From NCBI GenBank assembly GCA_965178125.1, contig OZ237747.1, forward strand, positions 1 to 64,000: a DNA stretch of 64,000 bases, written 5' to 3'. The notes below the pieces were generated by a model. The model was given only the letters and a program-made list of their open reading frames with translations, searched no databases and had not been told where the DNA came from. Position numbers and translations under genes: made by a program. How positions within the stretch are numbered: position 1 is the stretch's first letter; each line of letters starts with the position of its first letter. The DNA is from Bilabrum cf. latius (Eukaryota; Bigyra: Bicosoecida; Bigyra; Bicosoecida). Shown one piece after another: positions 22,506 to 33,436 of the stretch.

Positions 22506-23107
22506 CTGCAAAAAACAATGGGTACTGAGCAAAGCTGGAAGAATGAAAAAGTAGACACGCATGGACGGAAGTTGACAAGTCCATTACATACTGGGCATTA
22601 TTAGTGTGAACGGCAGCTACAATAAAATTGTTGGAGTAAAGAACGTTCTTTCAGGTTCCTTCCACGAATCGTTCGTTCGTTCGCTGGGCAGTGGCCTCAA
22701 TGGATGCAGTATCGACCACGGGCTGCTGGACCACGGCACGCACGGTGCTGATCCGTCTCGGCCCCGGGCCCGTCCAGCATCCCCCCCTTTCCTCCCGGGC
22801 CACAGCCACTGGCAGGAATTGATGTCGCCGCCACCCGGATATCCGTCACGAATTGCTTTCACTGATTGCTGTGATCTGGCCGCAACTTTCCTAGGATGAA
22901 GGGAATCCCAGGACTTTTGCAATCCCACTAATGGGATGATTAGTCCGCTCATGGACGGAATAGAGTGCAGCTCCAGGAGACACGCATCCTGCTTTGGTAC
23001 GCTCTGCACTGCGGGCTCCACGAGAGGCCCGCCTGGCAGCCGATCGCAGTGCCGAAGTATCCGCTACTTAGTGACCACGGACGAAAACAAAACATTGGAT
23101 CCGCTGG
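22506..23107. other. Interval with unresolved 5' exon(s) of the FoP gene
   Basis: Lies between the FoP exons and the 3' end of the Nudix gene, both on the minus strand. Minus-strand frames remain open over 22640-22870 with Arg/Gly-rich or VVQQPVVDTASIEATAQ-like content, but I could not fix a frame or splice sites. Nothing else is recognisable. Confidence 0.4.
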
Positions 23108-24187
23108 TCAGTCGGGCTTGCCCGCTGCATGGGCTGCAAAGTACTGGAAGGGGGGCCTACCCGGGACTCCCTCCATGCGGTGTCCCACTAGCTCGAATCC
23201 AGCCATTGGCAGTGAATAGGGCAGGGCATCAGAGCCAGTACCCACGCCCTCGCAGCTATCGCGCGCATTCCGCACTTCCAAGCACTTGCGGGCCATCGAT
23301 GCGTTGAATCTGGTCATGGGGTGCATGGAGGAGGCGGCAAGGTCCTCGGGGGTCATCCACTGCGCCGCCTCGATCTCGTGGCTGCACTTCGTGATGGGTG
23401 GGGGCTGCTCGGAGGCGTCCTCTGATGGATGGCTGCTAGAGGGCAAGGGCTAGCCGTCCTGCAACAGCTCCAGGAGGGCGATAAAGTACACGTCTGCGAG
23501 GTGCTGCGGACCCACGTCAGGCAAATGCCGGAAGCCCAGCACCGAACAAAACTTGGAGTGCACCCCGGTTTCCTCGCGCACTTCCCGCTCTGCACAACTA
23601 CCTATGGATTCCTTCCGATCTAGCACACCTCCGGGCAGCTTCCAATTGGTACGCTTGCCAAAATCTTTCACTACCAGCAGCTTACCGCTTGGTCTGTGAA
23701 GGACGATCCCGCCGACGGCAATCTACGTGTGCGGCGTAGCCGGGACTCTCTGCGAGGTTTCGGACATATGTACGCAATCTCAACACATTGTTGGTGCGCC
23801 TCAGGCTGAATATGCGTACTCGTGGAGAAAGCTTCAAGCTCTAACATCCTCTACATCGGGTCGCAGCCACGAGTACATGCGAATGTGGTCGTCGTGTATG
23901 CTGTGCGCAGAGAACCCAGCCGCTTTAAGGCTAGCTGCAATAGCTCCGTACTCGATTGGGACCTCAAGCCACAGTGACTGCAATCCTTGCTCGAGCGCAG
24001 TCTCAGTAAGAGCTTTGGGCCACTCTGGGGCGAGGCCCTGCAAGTCACTCCAGGAATCACGCGGTACAGCTCTGGCGGCCTAGAATGGCATCTTCTCGAA
24101 CCGCACAGGCGGGTACGCGGAGCTAGTAATACTTCGCGCGTGCTTGCATACTCGCAACAATCTACGATGGAAGCATGGTCGATGCAT
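23108..24187 (-). CDS. Nudix hydrolase, NUDT6-like, with Arg-rich presequence (324 aa)
   Basis: Two exons: 24187-23855 and 23749-23108, with a 105-bp GT-AG intron in phase 0; three TAG as Gln. Residues 1-32 are Arg-rich and lack acids at the start (MHRPCFHRRLLRVCKHARS), fitting a mitochondrial presequence. Residues about 50-110 match the pre-Nudix domain of the NUDT6 family (SLWLEVPIEYGAIAASLKAAGF, DDHIRMYSWL). The Nudix box is complete: GGVLDRKE x7 REVREETGV. Then FRHLPDVGP and EIEAAQWMTPEDLA, as in the family. These enzymes hydrolyse nucleoside diphosphates linked to another moiety; the substrate cannot be read from sequence. Divergent from the NHL gene. Confidence 0.88.
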
Positions 24188-24330
24188 TGGGGATCACTCG
24201 AATGACTAGATCTACGCCGCGCACTTGCCGCAGCCTAAACTACACCTTACTTAATATTCGAGCAAATCCGACGACGATCCTCCTTTTCTAATCCCTCTCT
24301 ACAGAATAACGTGTGCCGACAGTGCCACAC

Positions 24331-25374
24331 ATGGTGCGGCTATCGTTAAGATGTATTCTATTCTTAACGGCTGCTAGTACGGTGATCGGTATGCAGTCTC
24401 CTCAGTACCGGCTGGATAAGGATTGGCCGGACTGGGGCTCGCACAAAGACAAAATCTAGAAAGTGACTGCAGTTGCGATTGTTCCAGGGCACTTTGAGTT
24501 CGCGTTTGTTCTTTAGCGCGCTCCTGGAACGGAGCCAATTTACTCGTTTGATCTTGACAGCGGGAAAATGCTGCGCGAGCCGTTCGGATCAGCATTCATC
24601 TCTTCGCCGCACGGCGCCCATGTTGTGGGCCCGCTTGCGAATGGCAGCTCATTCCTGTACGTGACTGATGTAGGCGACGGCAAGCAGGGCCATGCTATTC
24701 ACATGTTTGAAGTCCACGCCAGTTCCACTGGAACTACCGTGCCCGCGTATCTGCGCACCTTCGGCACCGCTGGCCAGGCCGGAACCGGCCTAAATCCGGT
24801 GCAGTTCGGAGCCGTGGCTGATGTCGCAGGAGACCCTGGTGTCCCGGAGTACATTTATGTCGTAGATGGCGATGGTGGTCCGAACAACCGTCTGCTAAAG
24901 CTAAACGTCGTGTCCGGTGTGGTGGATTGGCACGTCGGGGGCCCAGCTCCGGGGGCAGGTCGCGGGGCCTTCAATGTTCCGCACAGCGTTGCGCTACAGC
25001 CTGCCACTGGTGGAGCTGCGGCCCGGCTGTGGGTTGCGGACCGCTCGAACAACCGGACGGTGGCGCTGAGTATCGCCGGGGAGTGGCAAGGGCAGTGGAA
25101 CTGCACGCGCCCAGGGATGCCCTGGGGCGTGCGCGTGGATGCGGCTCGGTAGAGGCTGCTCGTGGCGGATGGGCTGGTAGGCCGCATCGTTGTGGCAGAC
25201 TTGGCTGGTCAGGAAACCGGCCTGCCAGCTGCCTGCGACGTGATTGGCACCATCGCGGCTGGGCCTGGTCCCTCGCATCCCCATGAGATGGCCGTGAGGC
25301 AGTCGACCGGAGATGTTCTGCTGGCAAGTGTCGGGGATCCGACGTCTGCGAAGCTATTCCGGCGCGAGCAGTGA
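24331..25374 (+). CDS. Secreted NHL-repeat protein (347 aa)
   Basis: Single exon, three TAG as Gln, TGA stop. An N-terminal signal peptide is clear (basic MVRLSLR, then CILFLTAASTVIG). NHL-type blades follow: VTAVAIVPG, FAFVLQRAPG, ISSPHGAHVV, LYVTDVGDG, LWVADRSNNR, RLLVADGLVG. The pattern recalls NHLRC3 and the peptidyl-alpha-hydroxyglycine lyase beta-propeller, but I see no reason to assign lyase activity. One TAG lies in the FVL-Q-R blade motif, where Gln is common in the family; another in DAAR-Q-RLLVAD. The isochorismatase gene follows in the same orientation after 108 bp. Confidence 0.78.
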
Positions 25375-25482
25375 TCCCGGGGGCTGCTCGCGACGAATCT
25401 GGTTCCGGTTTGTCAAGGCCGCCCTATACAATCAAGCGCACATACCGATAGTTTCTTCCAGTTTTTTTAAAAAAAATTTCCA

Positions 25483-26361
25483 ATGTCCGCCACAGACTTA
25501 CATGGAGGGTCTGCCGGCTGCAAGCGGTCCAGGCCTCTTGGTGACGGAGGTGCTGGATCCACTGCAAAACGACCAAGAGTAGGAGACCTGAGAGCCGAGC
25601 CTACCATTCTGTTGCTGGTGTGTGATATGTAGGGGAAACTCCTGCAAGCAATGCCGCAAAGTAAAGCTATCGCCAAGGCTTGCTGCGACTTAGTGCGAGG
25701 CGTCGCTGCTGTGGGGGTCTGCAAGGTGATGCTTACGGAGCAGGCACCTGCAAAGCTTGGTCCCACTGCTGCCACAATCAAGACCTGTATCGAAGAAGTT
25801 CATCGATACGCACAAGCACCAGTCGAAGTCCACCCCAAAACCTGTTTCAGCATGCTGGGGTGCGAACCAGTTCGAAATGCCTTAGTCGGTGGTCCGAGAG
25901 GATGCAAGGTATCTGATGAGGACACATGGGATCATGTCATCATTGTGGGCATCGAGACGCACATTTGCGTGCTTCAGACTGTCCAGGACATCGCTGTGCT
26001 GCTCCAAGCCGAGGACGGACAAGCGACAGGCCCCACCGTACCAGCGGGGGCAACAGCGCCTTCCTCGCTTGCAGCTAGTAGCAAAGCACCGATCCCCGAC
26101 GAAACTGCTAGTCACGCATCGACCACCCGGAATTCTACCCGCATTCACGTGATTCTGGATGCAGTGTGCTCACAGCACTCCGGTGAGCGCAGCATAGCAA
26201 TCGATCGCATGCTGCGGCTGCCTCGCGTGGTTGGCAGCACTGTAGAGACGTGCCTGTTTGAGTTAATGCAAAGCGCCGACCACCCCAGGTTTAGGGAAAT
26301 CTCAAAGCTGGTGCGCGCGCGACAGGCAGACAAGGCTGCGTCTGGGTTAGTGTCCTTGTGA
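25483..26361 (+). CDS. Isochorismatase-family hydrolase, ISOC1/2-like (292 aa)
   Basis: Single exon from ATG 25483 to TGA. A basic leader (residues 1-38) precedes the domain. Markers in order: LLVCDMQGK (TAG is Q50; Asp48 is the usual catalytic Asp), VMLTEQAPAKLGPT, HPKTCFSM (Lys), IIVGIETHICVLQT (Cys nucleophile position), VILDAVCSQH, and LFELMQSADHPRFREISKL. These match ISOC1/ISOC2 proteins, whose physiological substrate is not established. A Ser/Ala/Pro-rich insert (about 195-225) splits the part after the Cys strand, which is unusual for the family. Upstream there is a T7A8 tract 15-30 bp before the ATG. Confidence 0.85.
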
Positions 26362-27297
26362 AACTCCGACGGCGCGAATGAATGCGGCGAAGCCGACTTT
26401 ACCCGCTTCACAGCACCAGCGCTTGAACCTAGACTACAGATCATATTTGTTCCTTCAACCACACCCATTGGCTCATCCTAACGGCTGCTGCAATTCGCAC
26501 TGGTTGGCAGTTACCAAAAAGAAAATTCCTGCCCCCGGGCTTCACCCCGAACGACTGGTTCTTCACCAGCCCACCTGAATGCGGTATTCATCTGACACTA
26601 CGAATGTACACGCCACTTTCCCAATGCACGCGACTGGCCTTGTCGATGCATGGCTTCCTGCTTCTGTTTCCCGCCCTAGGGACCGTGTGCTTTGCTCCCT
26701 GCATTGCCACCTTTGTCCTATCCTTTCAGCTTGCACGCGCCGGTCCTGGCCGACCTGCCGTGCGCCCCATGTGTCCACCCGCCTGTTGGCCCTCTGCGCG
26801 CTGCTGGTCGTGCAGCCCGCTGCCACTCGTGTCTCCCTCGTGCCTTACACCTGGAGCCCCCTTCCTCCCATTGTGTTCTCCCTGTTGACACCGCACTATC
26901 GTCGCCTGTGCCGGTGTCCCCTCTGTTCTTCTCCACCTCCTGTCCTCCTGCGCCCACCTCGTCTTCCGGCCCACCTCTGCTCCCCGTCACTTCAATCCTG
27001 ATGTCCGAGTACATATAACATGAGCTGGCCCGGGGGCTGCAGCAAGCAGGACTCACAAGCATCTCGGAGGGGAGAACGTTCATGAACCCAGTCACCGTGT
27101 ACGCGGCGTTCGATGGAGCACACTTGCTAGATTTGATAAATCTTGAGCCGAGCGTGCTCGATTATTTCGTGATAATATATGAGTGTAAGCTGCCGCTTTG
27201 GTTTTGTGATCCCATGCTTCGGTGCCATGCACACAGCCTTCACCGTTGTCGCGTAGCAGTGTCCCAGGGGTTTTAAAGCAGAAGGCTCTTGCCGCAG
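26362..27297. other. Long intergenic interval, pyrimidine-rich on + strand
   Basis: No supported gene. From about 26600 to 27000 the plus strand is strongly C/T-rich, which makes open frames on both strands look long but without protein-like composition. The 5' exon of the downstream epimerase/reductase gene must lie in or near the right part; a candidate with ATG at 27082 and a GTAAGC donor at about 27184 does not fit in phase. Confidence 0.5.
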
Positions 27298-28473
27298 GAC
27301 CGGAAATATTTAGTGTTTGGTGGTAAAACGGGATGGATAGGACAGGCGCTTGTTCAGCTGATTGATTAGCAAAAAGTGAGGCCAATTTATACAGGACACC
27401 CTCTCCAGTTCATGCATAGCAACGCCCGTGAGCCTCCTGAACTACCTATTGGAATCCTGCAGGCATCTGGGGGTAACGTCGATGTAATTGCTGCAGATAG
27501 CAGGCTGGAGAATCTCTCTGAAGTTGCATCAGAGCTCGATCGCATCAAGCCAACGCATGTATTGAACGCCGCAGGCCTCACTGGGCGTCCGAATGTCGAT
27601 TGGTGCGAATCCCACAAAGCAGAGGTGGTTCGTGTTAACGTGGTCGGCACATTAGGCCTGTACGATGCATGCGAGACACGCGGCATCCATTGCACCTCGT
27701 TTGCCACAGGATGCATCTATTCGTACGACGAAGCGCACCCGATGGGATCTGGCAAGGGCTTCACCGAGGAAGATCCCCCGAACTTTGCAGGCTCTTTCTA
27801 CTCGCAAACTAAAGGATATGTGGATCAGCTGACTGGAACGTTCCCGAAGACGCTGCTGGTTCTCCGGCTGCGCATGCCAATCAGCGACGACTTGAGCCCG
27901 CGCTCCTTCGTGACCAAGATTTGCAAGTATCGCAAGGTCGTTGACATCCCAAACTCCATGAGTATTTTGCACGATCTGCTACCGCTGGCTCTACGAATGG
28001 CGAACGCTGGCCTGACTGGCAGGTACAACTTTACCAACCCCGGCGTGATCTCGCACGGAGAGGTGCTCGCCATGTACCAGCGGCACGTGGACCCGTCCTT
28101 CTGGTGGGAGCATTTCACGCTCGAGGAGCAAGCCAAGGTGCTCAAGGCGCCCAGGTCAAACAACGAGCTGGATGCCAGCAAGCTCAAGGCGGCTGCGGAC
28201 AGCCTGGGAGCCCCCTTGCCGAGGATCAAGGAGGCCTTCGAGGCGTGCTTCGTCAGGATGGCGGCCTGCCTCAAGGAGAGGGGCCAGCTGCCGCCCCCTC
28301 CCATGAAGCCACCCAAGGAGGAGATGGACGCGGCCATCAAGGATGCACATGCCTCCACCGCCGACGAGATGGTCCGAGCCGCGCAGGCCAGACTCGAAGC
28401 GGCCGAGAAAGAGAAGGAGTCCAAGTCGGTTGGGGCTGGGCCGGCGGCTGGGGGGGCCGCGGGTGGCGTGTGA
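27298..28473 (+). CDS. UDP-4-keto-6-deoxyglucose 3,5-epimerase/4-reductase-like (RmlD/NRS-ER family), 3' exon
   Basis: Exon opens after a GCCGCAG acceptor and reads 391 residues to TGA, with a TAG at 27367-27369. Starts with the nucleotide-binding strand KYLVFGGKTGWIGQ, then THVLNAAGLTGRPNVDWCESHK, the YxxxK motif in FYSQTKGYVD, RMPISDDL, VVDIPNSMSILHDLLPLAL, RYNFTNPGVISHGEVLAMY, and EEQAKVLKAPRSNNELD. These are hallmarks of the plant/fungal NRS/ER enzyme, which makes UDP- or dTDP-rhamnose. There is a 30-residue insertion after the first helix and an Ala/Lys/Glu-rich C-terminal extension of about 90 residues. Exon 1 with the start codon was not found; an in-frame TAA just upstream shows the exon cannot extend past the acceptor. 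Confidence 0.88.
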
Positions 28474-28844
28474 TCGCTTCTCGGGAACTAAAGTGAAAGC
28501 CAATTTGTGATTTAGTTCCTACGTATGCTATACACATGCTATTACGGGCCGGACTTTTTGCCGTTGGTGATACCATGCCAGCTGCAACAGCCCCAGTGGC
28601 GCTGGCTGGTGGGGACGGTGCGGTAGTACCAACAAGTTCTTCAGTCCACGTAGCGATATGCAGAGCTACGAATTCCGCAACCACGCATAAGCATGTCATG
28701 TAGACGCTCAGTGACGGCTCCACCTTGAAGGGCAGCTAGATCTAGCAATTTCGCCTCCTCGCCGGTGACTGCACTGCACTGTACTGCAGACGGTGCGCAG
28801 CGACGTTGCATGCGGTTGTTTTTTACTCTATAGCACGCGGTCAA
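28474..28844. other. Intergenic interval, no confident gene
   Basis: 371 bp between two plus-strand genes. A minus-strand frame around 28650-28790 (EAKLLDLAALQGGAVTERLHD) looks protein-like but has no convincing start or splice context, and could be a small unannotated exon. Confidence 0.35.
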
Positions 28845-30980
28845 ATGCGATCCTGCATCGCTATTGCATTGCCAGCAGCAGTGGTGTGTGGTTGGATACC
28901 AGTGCAGTACGACCATGTGGCCCCTACAGATCCCACATGGCAGCATGGCTTCGACTTGAAGGTGAATCGGATCTTGTAGAGCAAGGACTGGCAGCCCCCG
29001 GGTGGCACTGCGGGCGCAGAGTGCAGCGACTCGTACTTTGATCTTGATCAGGGTAAATACACGTGGCCAGCTCTGCTTGCCGGCATGTTCAAGGTGAGGA
29101 ACGATACGCAGGCCTTGGAACAGTACATCAACAGGAATGCAAGCTACAATTCGCTGGGTGCAGACGGATGGCTGGACACCAAAAAGTGTGGAACACTTCG
29201 GAAGCCGTTCAATGCGATCAATCTGGCGACATATTTTGCGGTTGTGAACCGTCTGGGCCTCTTGCCGAATAATTAGACGTCACGTTTGCGGTGGATGATG
29301 GCTCGTGAGGGTTGGGGCTCTGCCACCAGGCTATCGGGCCATCTCGACGAGATTTGGTACCTGTCAGAGTTTGATAGTGAGAACTATATTCACATGGCCC
29401 GCGTGGCCGGGCTCATCTTTGCCGAGCAGCTGCCAGAGGCCGCCGGGGTGCCTGGCGGTCCCGATCCAGACGCCTACCCTGTATTTCGAAATTTCTTAGC
29501 GAATGCGGCGAGGGCCTGGCTGCATGCAGGCAGGTTGGAATGGGACAGCCAAAACTACATCGCCTTCAACATCTAGCCCGCTCTACTCGTGTTCGAGTAT
29601 TCCAAGTCTAGAGAGGCGAGGGAGCAGGCCCGTGCCTTGCTTGACTGGCTCTTCCTGACAAGCGCGCTCAAGCACCTCGACGGGTGGCAGATCGGACCAG
29701 ATGCAAGGGCCAAAGATGTGGCGGCGGACCCCTTCAGCGGAAGCGCATGGGCGATGCACTGGCTCTACCTGCGCGACGCGAGCAGCCCGGCGCCCTTCAC
29801 GGACGAGCAAGCCGTGTCCCGCTTCAGCCTCACCCTCCTGGGCCAGTTCCCGTGGTCCTCCTACAAGCCCCCGCAGTAGGCGGTGGACCTCGTTGCGCGG
29901 CGCTACAAGACCCCGGTGCTGATGCGCAACGCGAAGCCGTACTACAGAATCGACGCGGGGGATTACCGCGACTGGCGGGGGGACGGCGGGAGCATGGGTC
30001 GTAGGTTTGAGTTCGAGACGCTCTTCTTGGAGCGCAACTACACGCTCGGCTCCCTGGCTGCGGGCAGGCCCAACGGTCTGTACAACTGGCAGCAGCCGGG
30101 CCTGTACGGCGCGGGGCAGCTTTGCTTCTCGGAGCAGAGCGTCTGGCGGCTGGGTGTGCAAAGCTCCGGGGAGGCAGGCAGCGGGCAGTCCGTCGGCGCC
30201 AAGCAAGTCTTTGGGAACAGCGGCCTCCCGGATCTGAGCGGGCGTTCTCCCTGGGAGTAGATCGGCTAGGGGCGCAACCAGCTGCTGCGTGTGATCAGCG
30301 GCATCGACTCGATGTGGACTGCCTTTCCCAATGGCACGACGGACGTGTTGCTGGAGCAGTTTCCCTCTGGAGGACCGCAGGCAGTGGCAGCATTCCAGCA
30401 CGTTGACAGCGGGGTCTTCGTGGCAGTGCTCCCGTTTGCTTCCACCGGCAAGCCCTCTACGACCCCTTACCACCGCGCCCAGGCCGCCGCGCTGCAGGTC
30501 ACGTGGCCGTTCAGGAACGAGTCCATCGGGGCTCTGGCGCTCGTGGTCGGCACGCAGGCACAGCACGGTTCGTTCGACGCATTCAAGGCATACATCCACG
30601 CCTCTGCCAAATTCGATCTCGTCCAACCGTCACCGGGTGCGGGCCAAGGCGGCACGCTGGCCCTTGACCTGCCTGCGCCTGGGCAGGAGGAGGAGGGAGG
30701 GGGCGTGTCTCGGCTGCAGGTGCATCACACGGGGCTCGACTCTTCGTTCATGATGGTGGACGGGCAGACAGTCTCTCCTGCCGGTGGCATGCCGGAGGTT
30801 ACCTTTGAAGGCAACGCCCTGGACTTTGCCAGCTTCGATTCGTACGGCGTGGTGGAGGGCGACCCCGTGCTAGAGCAGCAGTGGGGCGTGGGAAACCTTA
30901 CCGTCAAGACGGCCTCGGGCGGGTATCGAGTGCGAGTCGATGGAATCTCAGGAAAAGCTTCATTTTACGAGGAAGCTTGA
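28845..30980 (+). CDS. Secreted polysaccharide-lyase-like protein (711 aa), tentative
   Basis: One frame from ATG 28845 to TGA 30978 with six TAG as Gln. Signal peptide: MRSCIAIALPAAVVCGW. The first 450 residues are helical with paired motifs such as DGWLDTKKCGTL, DEIWYLSEFDSENYIHM, AGRLEWDSQNYIAFNIQPALLVFEYS and SGSAWAMHWLYL. This spacing recalls alpha/alpha-toroid polysaccharide lyases (heparinase/alginate-lyase types), where a W-x-S-x-x-Y segment sits in the barrel. The last 230 residues are beta-rich. I cannot name the substrate or a catalytic pair; a hydrolase or a non-catalytic relative is possible. The gene converges on the RGG-box gene (177 bp apart). Confidence 0.6.
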
Positions 30981-31157
30981 TTCGGCTTGCTGCCCGGCCC
31001 GTAGCAAGCGACCGGAGCGACGCCAAGATGCACACTGCTGGCTGTTTCGGAGCTGCTGCTCTATACCTACGGGTACGAGCGGTTCGCTGAGAAATCACCA
31101 ATGTCAAGACACAGCTGTCAACAGAATTCCCCACAATTTAATCAATTTGGATCCGAG

Positions 31158-33168
31158 TCAAGGAGAGGGGGGAAGCGTCGCAGACAGCCCGGCCAGCCCG
31201 TCATCGTTCCCGCCGGACAGCGCCTGCAGCGCATCGGAGAACGAATCCAACCCAGGCCTGCCCCGGCCCCGTCCTCGCCCCGCGAATCCGCCCCCACCAC
31301 GCCTGCCGTAGCCTCTCCCACCGCCGCGGTAAGCCCCCCTCTAGAACCCCCTGCCTCTGCCCCTACCGCGCCCTCGGCCTCGACCCCTGCCCCGCCCCCG
31401 CCCCCGCCCCGGAGCATACCCGCCGTACTGGTTAAACGCGTCCATATCCATACCTAGAAGCGCAGCAGTGGCTGCCTGCATGTCGTCCTTGCCCTCAGTG
31501 CCCTGACTTTCTCTCTCGCCGGGCCCCAGGCGGCTGCTGCTGCTGCTGCTCTTCTCGCCCGCTTGCTCCTTTGGTGCAGTGGTTTCTGCATCCTTCTGTG
31601 CATCTCCACTACTATTTTCCCCACTGGCCTACCCCTTGTCCTACCAAGCTTTCTACGCACGGGCCTTGGCCGCGTCAAAGTCAAAGTCCGCCTCCAGGGC
31701 CAGGCTGGGCCCGCCGAAGCCATCACCTGCTGCACTCCCCCCCATTCCTCGACCTCGACCGCGGCCCCTACCCCTACCCCTGCCACGCCCACGCCCACGG
31801 CCGCGCCCACGACCCCATCCAGTGCCCCACGAAGGACTCTCGTCTTCCTACTGGCTGCTGCTGCTGCCAGGCACGCTACTCGGGAGCCCGGCATCCAGGC
31901 TCACCACATCCCTTGCCCCTGTCCTCGCCGCGCTGCCACCGACTGGCACCGCGCTCGGAAGAGCCGCATCAATCGAGACAGCCCCACGAGGAGCACCCCC
32001 GCCGTCGCCAGCCCCCCGCCCAGCTCCCCTTCCCCTTCCGCTCCCCCGCCCAGCCCCCCTCCCCCTTCCACTTCCCACCCCAGTAGCCAGGTCCCAGACC
32101 TTGGCCTGCTGCTCGGCATCCACGCCATCGCCCTCCCAGTCCCCTCCACTCGCCCACGCAGGGCCCTCCTCATCGGCAACTGCTGCGACGCCTCCGCCAT
32201 TCTCCTCCTCTTTGTCCTTGATCCACTCCCAGCCGCTAGCTTCCCCAGACTGGTTCGTGGAAGCCCCGCTCGATGTGCCCCTGGCCCCAGCCCCCAGCTC
32301 CACAACGAGACCTCCAGTGCGGGCGCGCTTGGCAGCCCGATCCACCAGTCGCTCCGCAGCTCCTCCTTGCTGAAAGCCGCTTCGGGAGGCTGCACCACGG
32401 AAGGAGATCGGCTCGGAAGCGGCCCTGCTGCTGCTGCTGCTGCTGCTTGGGCCATCTAAAGCGCTCGTCGCGCCTTCCTTAGCTACAACCAGGCTATTGC
32501 TTGCATGCGGGGACACTACTGCATCGGTCTAGTCTTTACTAGAGTCAATCGTGTCCCTGGGCCTCTTGCTTCCCGGTCGAGCTCCTTGCTGGCGCTGAAT
32601 CGCGCTCGACTCGAAAGCACCCTGCAAAAGGTGCTACGGGCCACGGCGACTAGACGAATTCGTCTTCCAGGAGATGGCCTGATCGCTCGCGTGACCTACC
32701 GGGCTAGCATCAGGTGCGGGCGGCTCAGCAGGAACAGGGGCAGGCTGCCGGCCAGCTGCTCTGAGCTGCGCAGCCTATATAGCTTTGGATGTACCGAGCT
32801 CATTAACTTCCTGCATGAAAGTTGAAATGAATTTCATGAACTGCCTGGCCATTTTTGCTAGCTCTGTATCCTCGTCGTCCACGCCACCGATTACTTCCCC
32901 AGTTGCTGTCTCTACTTTCTTGATGTCCTTAGTTGCCGCCACCGCAATTAGGTATTTCTGCGATACGTACGAGTATTGAGGGCGAATATAGACGATCCTT
33001 GGCAAAAGAGCATGATTTCACACAAAAAGCTGCCCTCCTTACAGCAATTTTGTCGTTTTCCTCAGCAGATGAGTCATCGGGGTCAATGCGGCGGAGGTAT
33101 TCGGCTGTTGCCTGCTATAATGCAACTTTTTCATCAGACCGAAGCTTCTTTTGAAGTTTTAGCGCCAT
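31158..33168 (-). CDS. RGG-box protein, RNA-binding-like (615 aa)
   Basis: Three exons on the minus strand (33168-33043, 32957-32700, 32621-31158), all phase 0, introns 85 and 78 bp. Eight in-frame TAG. The first 128 residues form a soluble helical domain (MALKLQKKLRSDEKVALQQ, TELAKMARQFMKFISTFMQEV) that I do not recognise. Then low-complexity Ser/Ala/Gly sequence, an internal GRGRG block near 31980-32090 and a second near 31760-31830. A QYGGYAP motif is followed by about 25 RG dipeptides and GGGRGYGRRGGGGF. Such arginine-glycine tracts usually bind RNA and drive nucleolar or condensate localisation. The short C-terminal tail ends in TGA. Confidence 0.7.
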
Positions 33169-33436
33169 TTTTGAGTCGAAAAGAGTGTGTAGCCTCATCC
33201 GGAGCAGCCATGTTGCGACCGCTTTGTCGTTCGTCACAGGTTGCGACCGCAGCCGAACGGCAAACCAAGCAGACTCGGCGACGTGACCGGTGGCAGGGAA
33301 AACCCTGTTTCGACAGCGGATCCTGAAGCGCTGTTGTTATTTTCAATAAGTTGATTGACTCCTGCGAAGCTCTGTGGATCTACTTGTAGATCTAGCGGCG
33401 TAAGGTTCTGCTGCACCAATTCTGGCGCTGACCCCC

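Noticed and set aside
27082-27276. Frame starting MNPVTVYAAF as exon 1 of the epimerase/reductase
   Set aside because: Its best donor gives the wrong phase for the 27298 acceptor and the sequence does not resemble the family's N-terminus.
31563-32459. Plus-strand Pro/Ala/Ser-rich frames of about 300 codons
   Set aside because: They are the antisense of the RGG-box and Gly-rich exon of the minus-strand gene.
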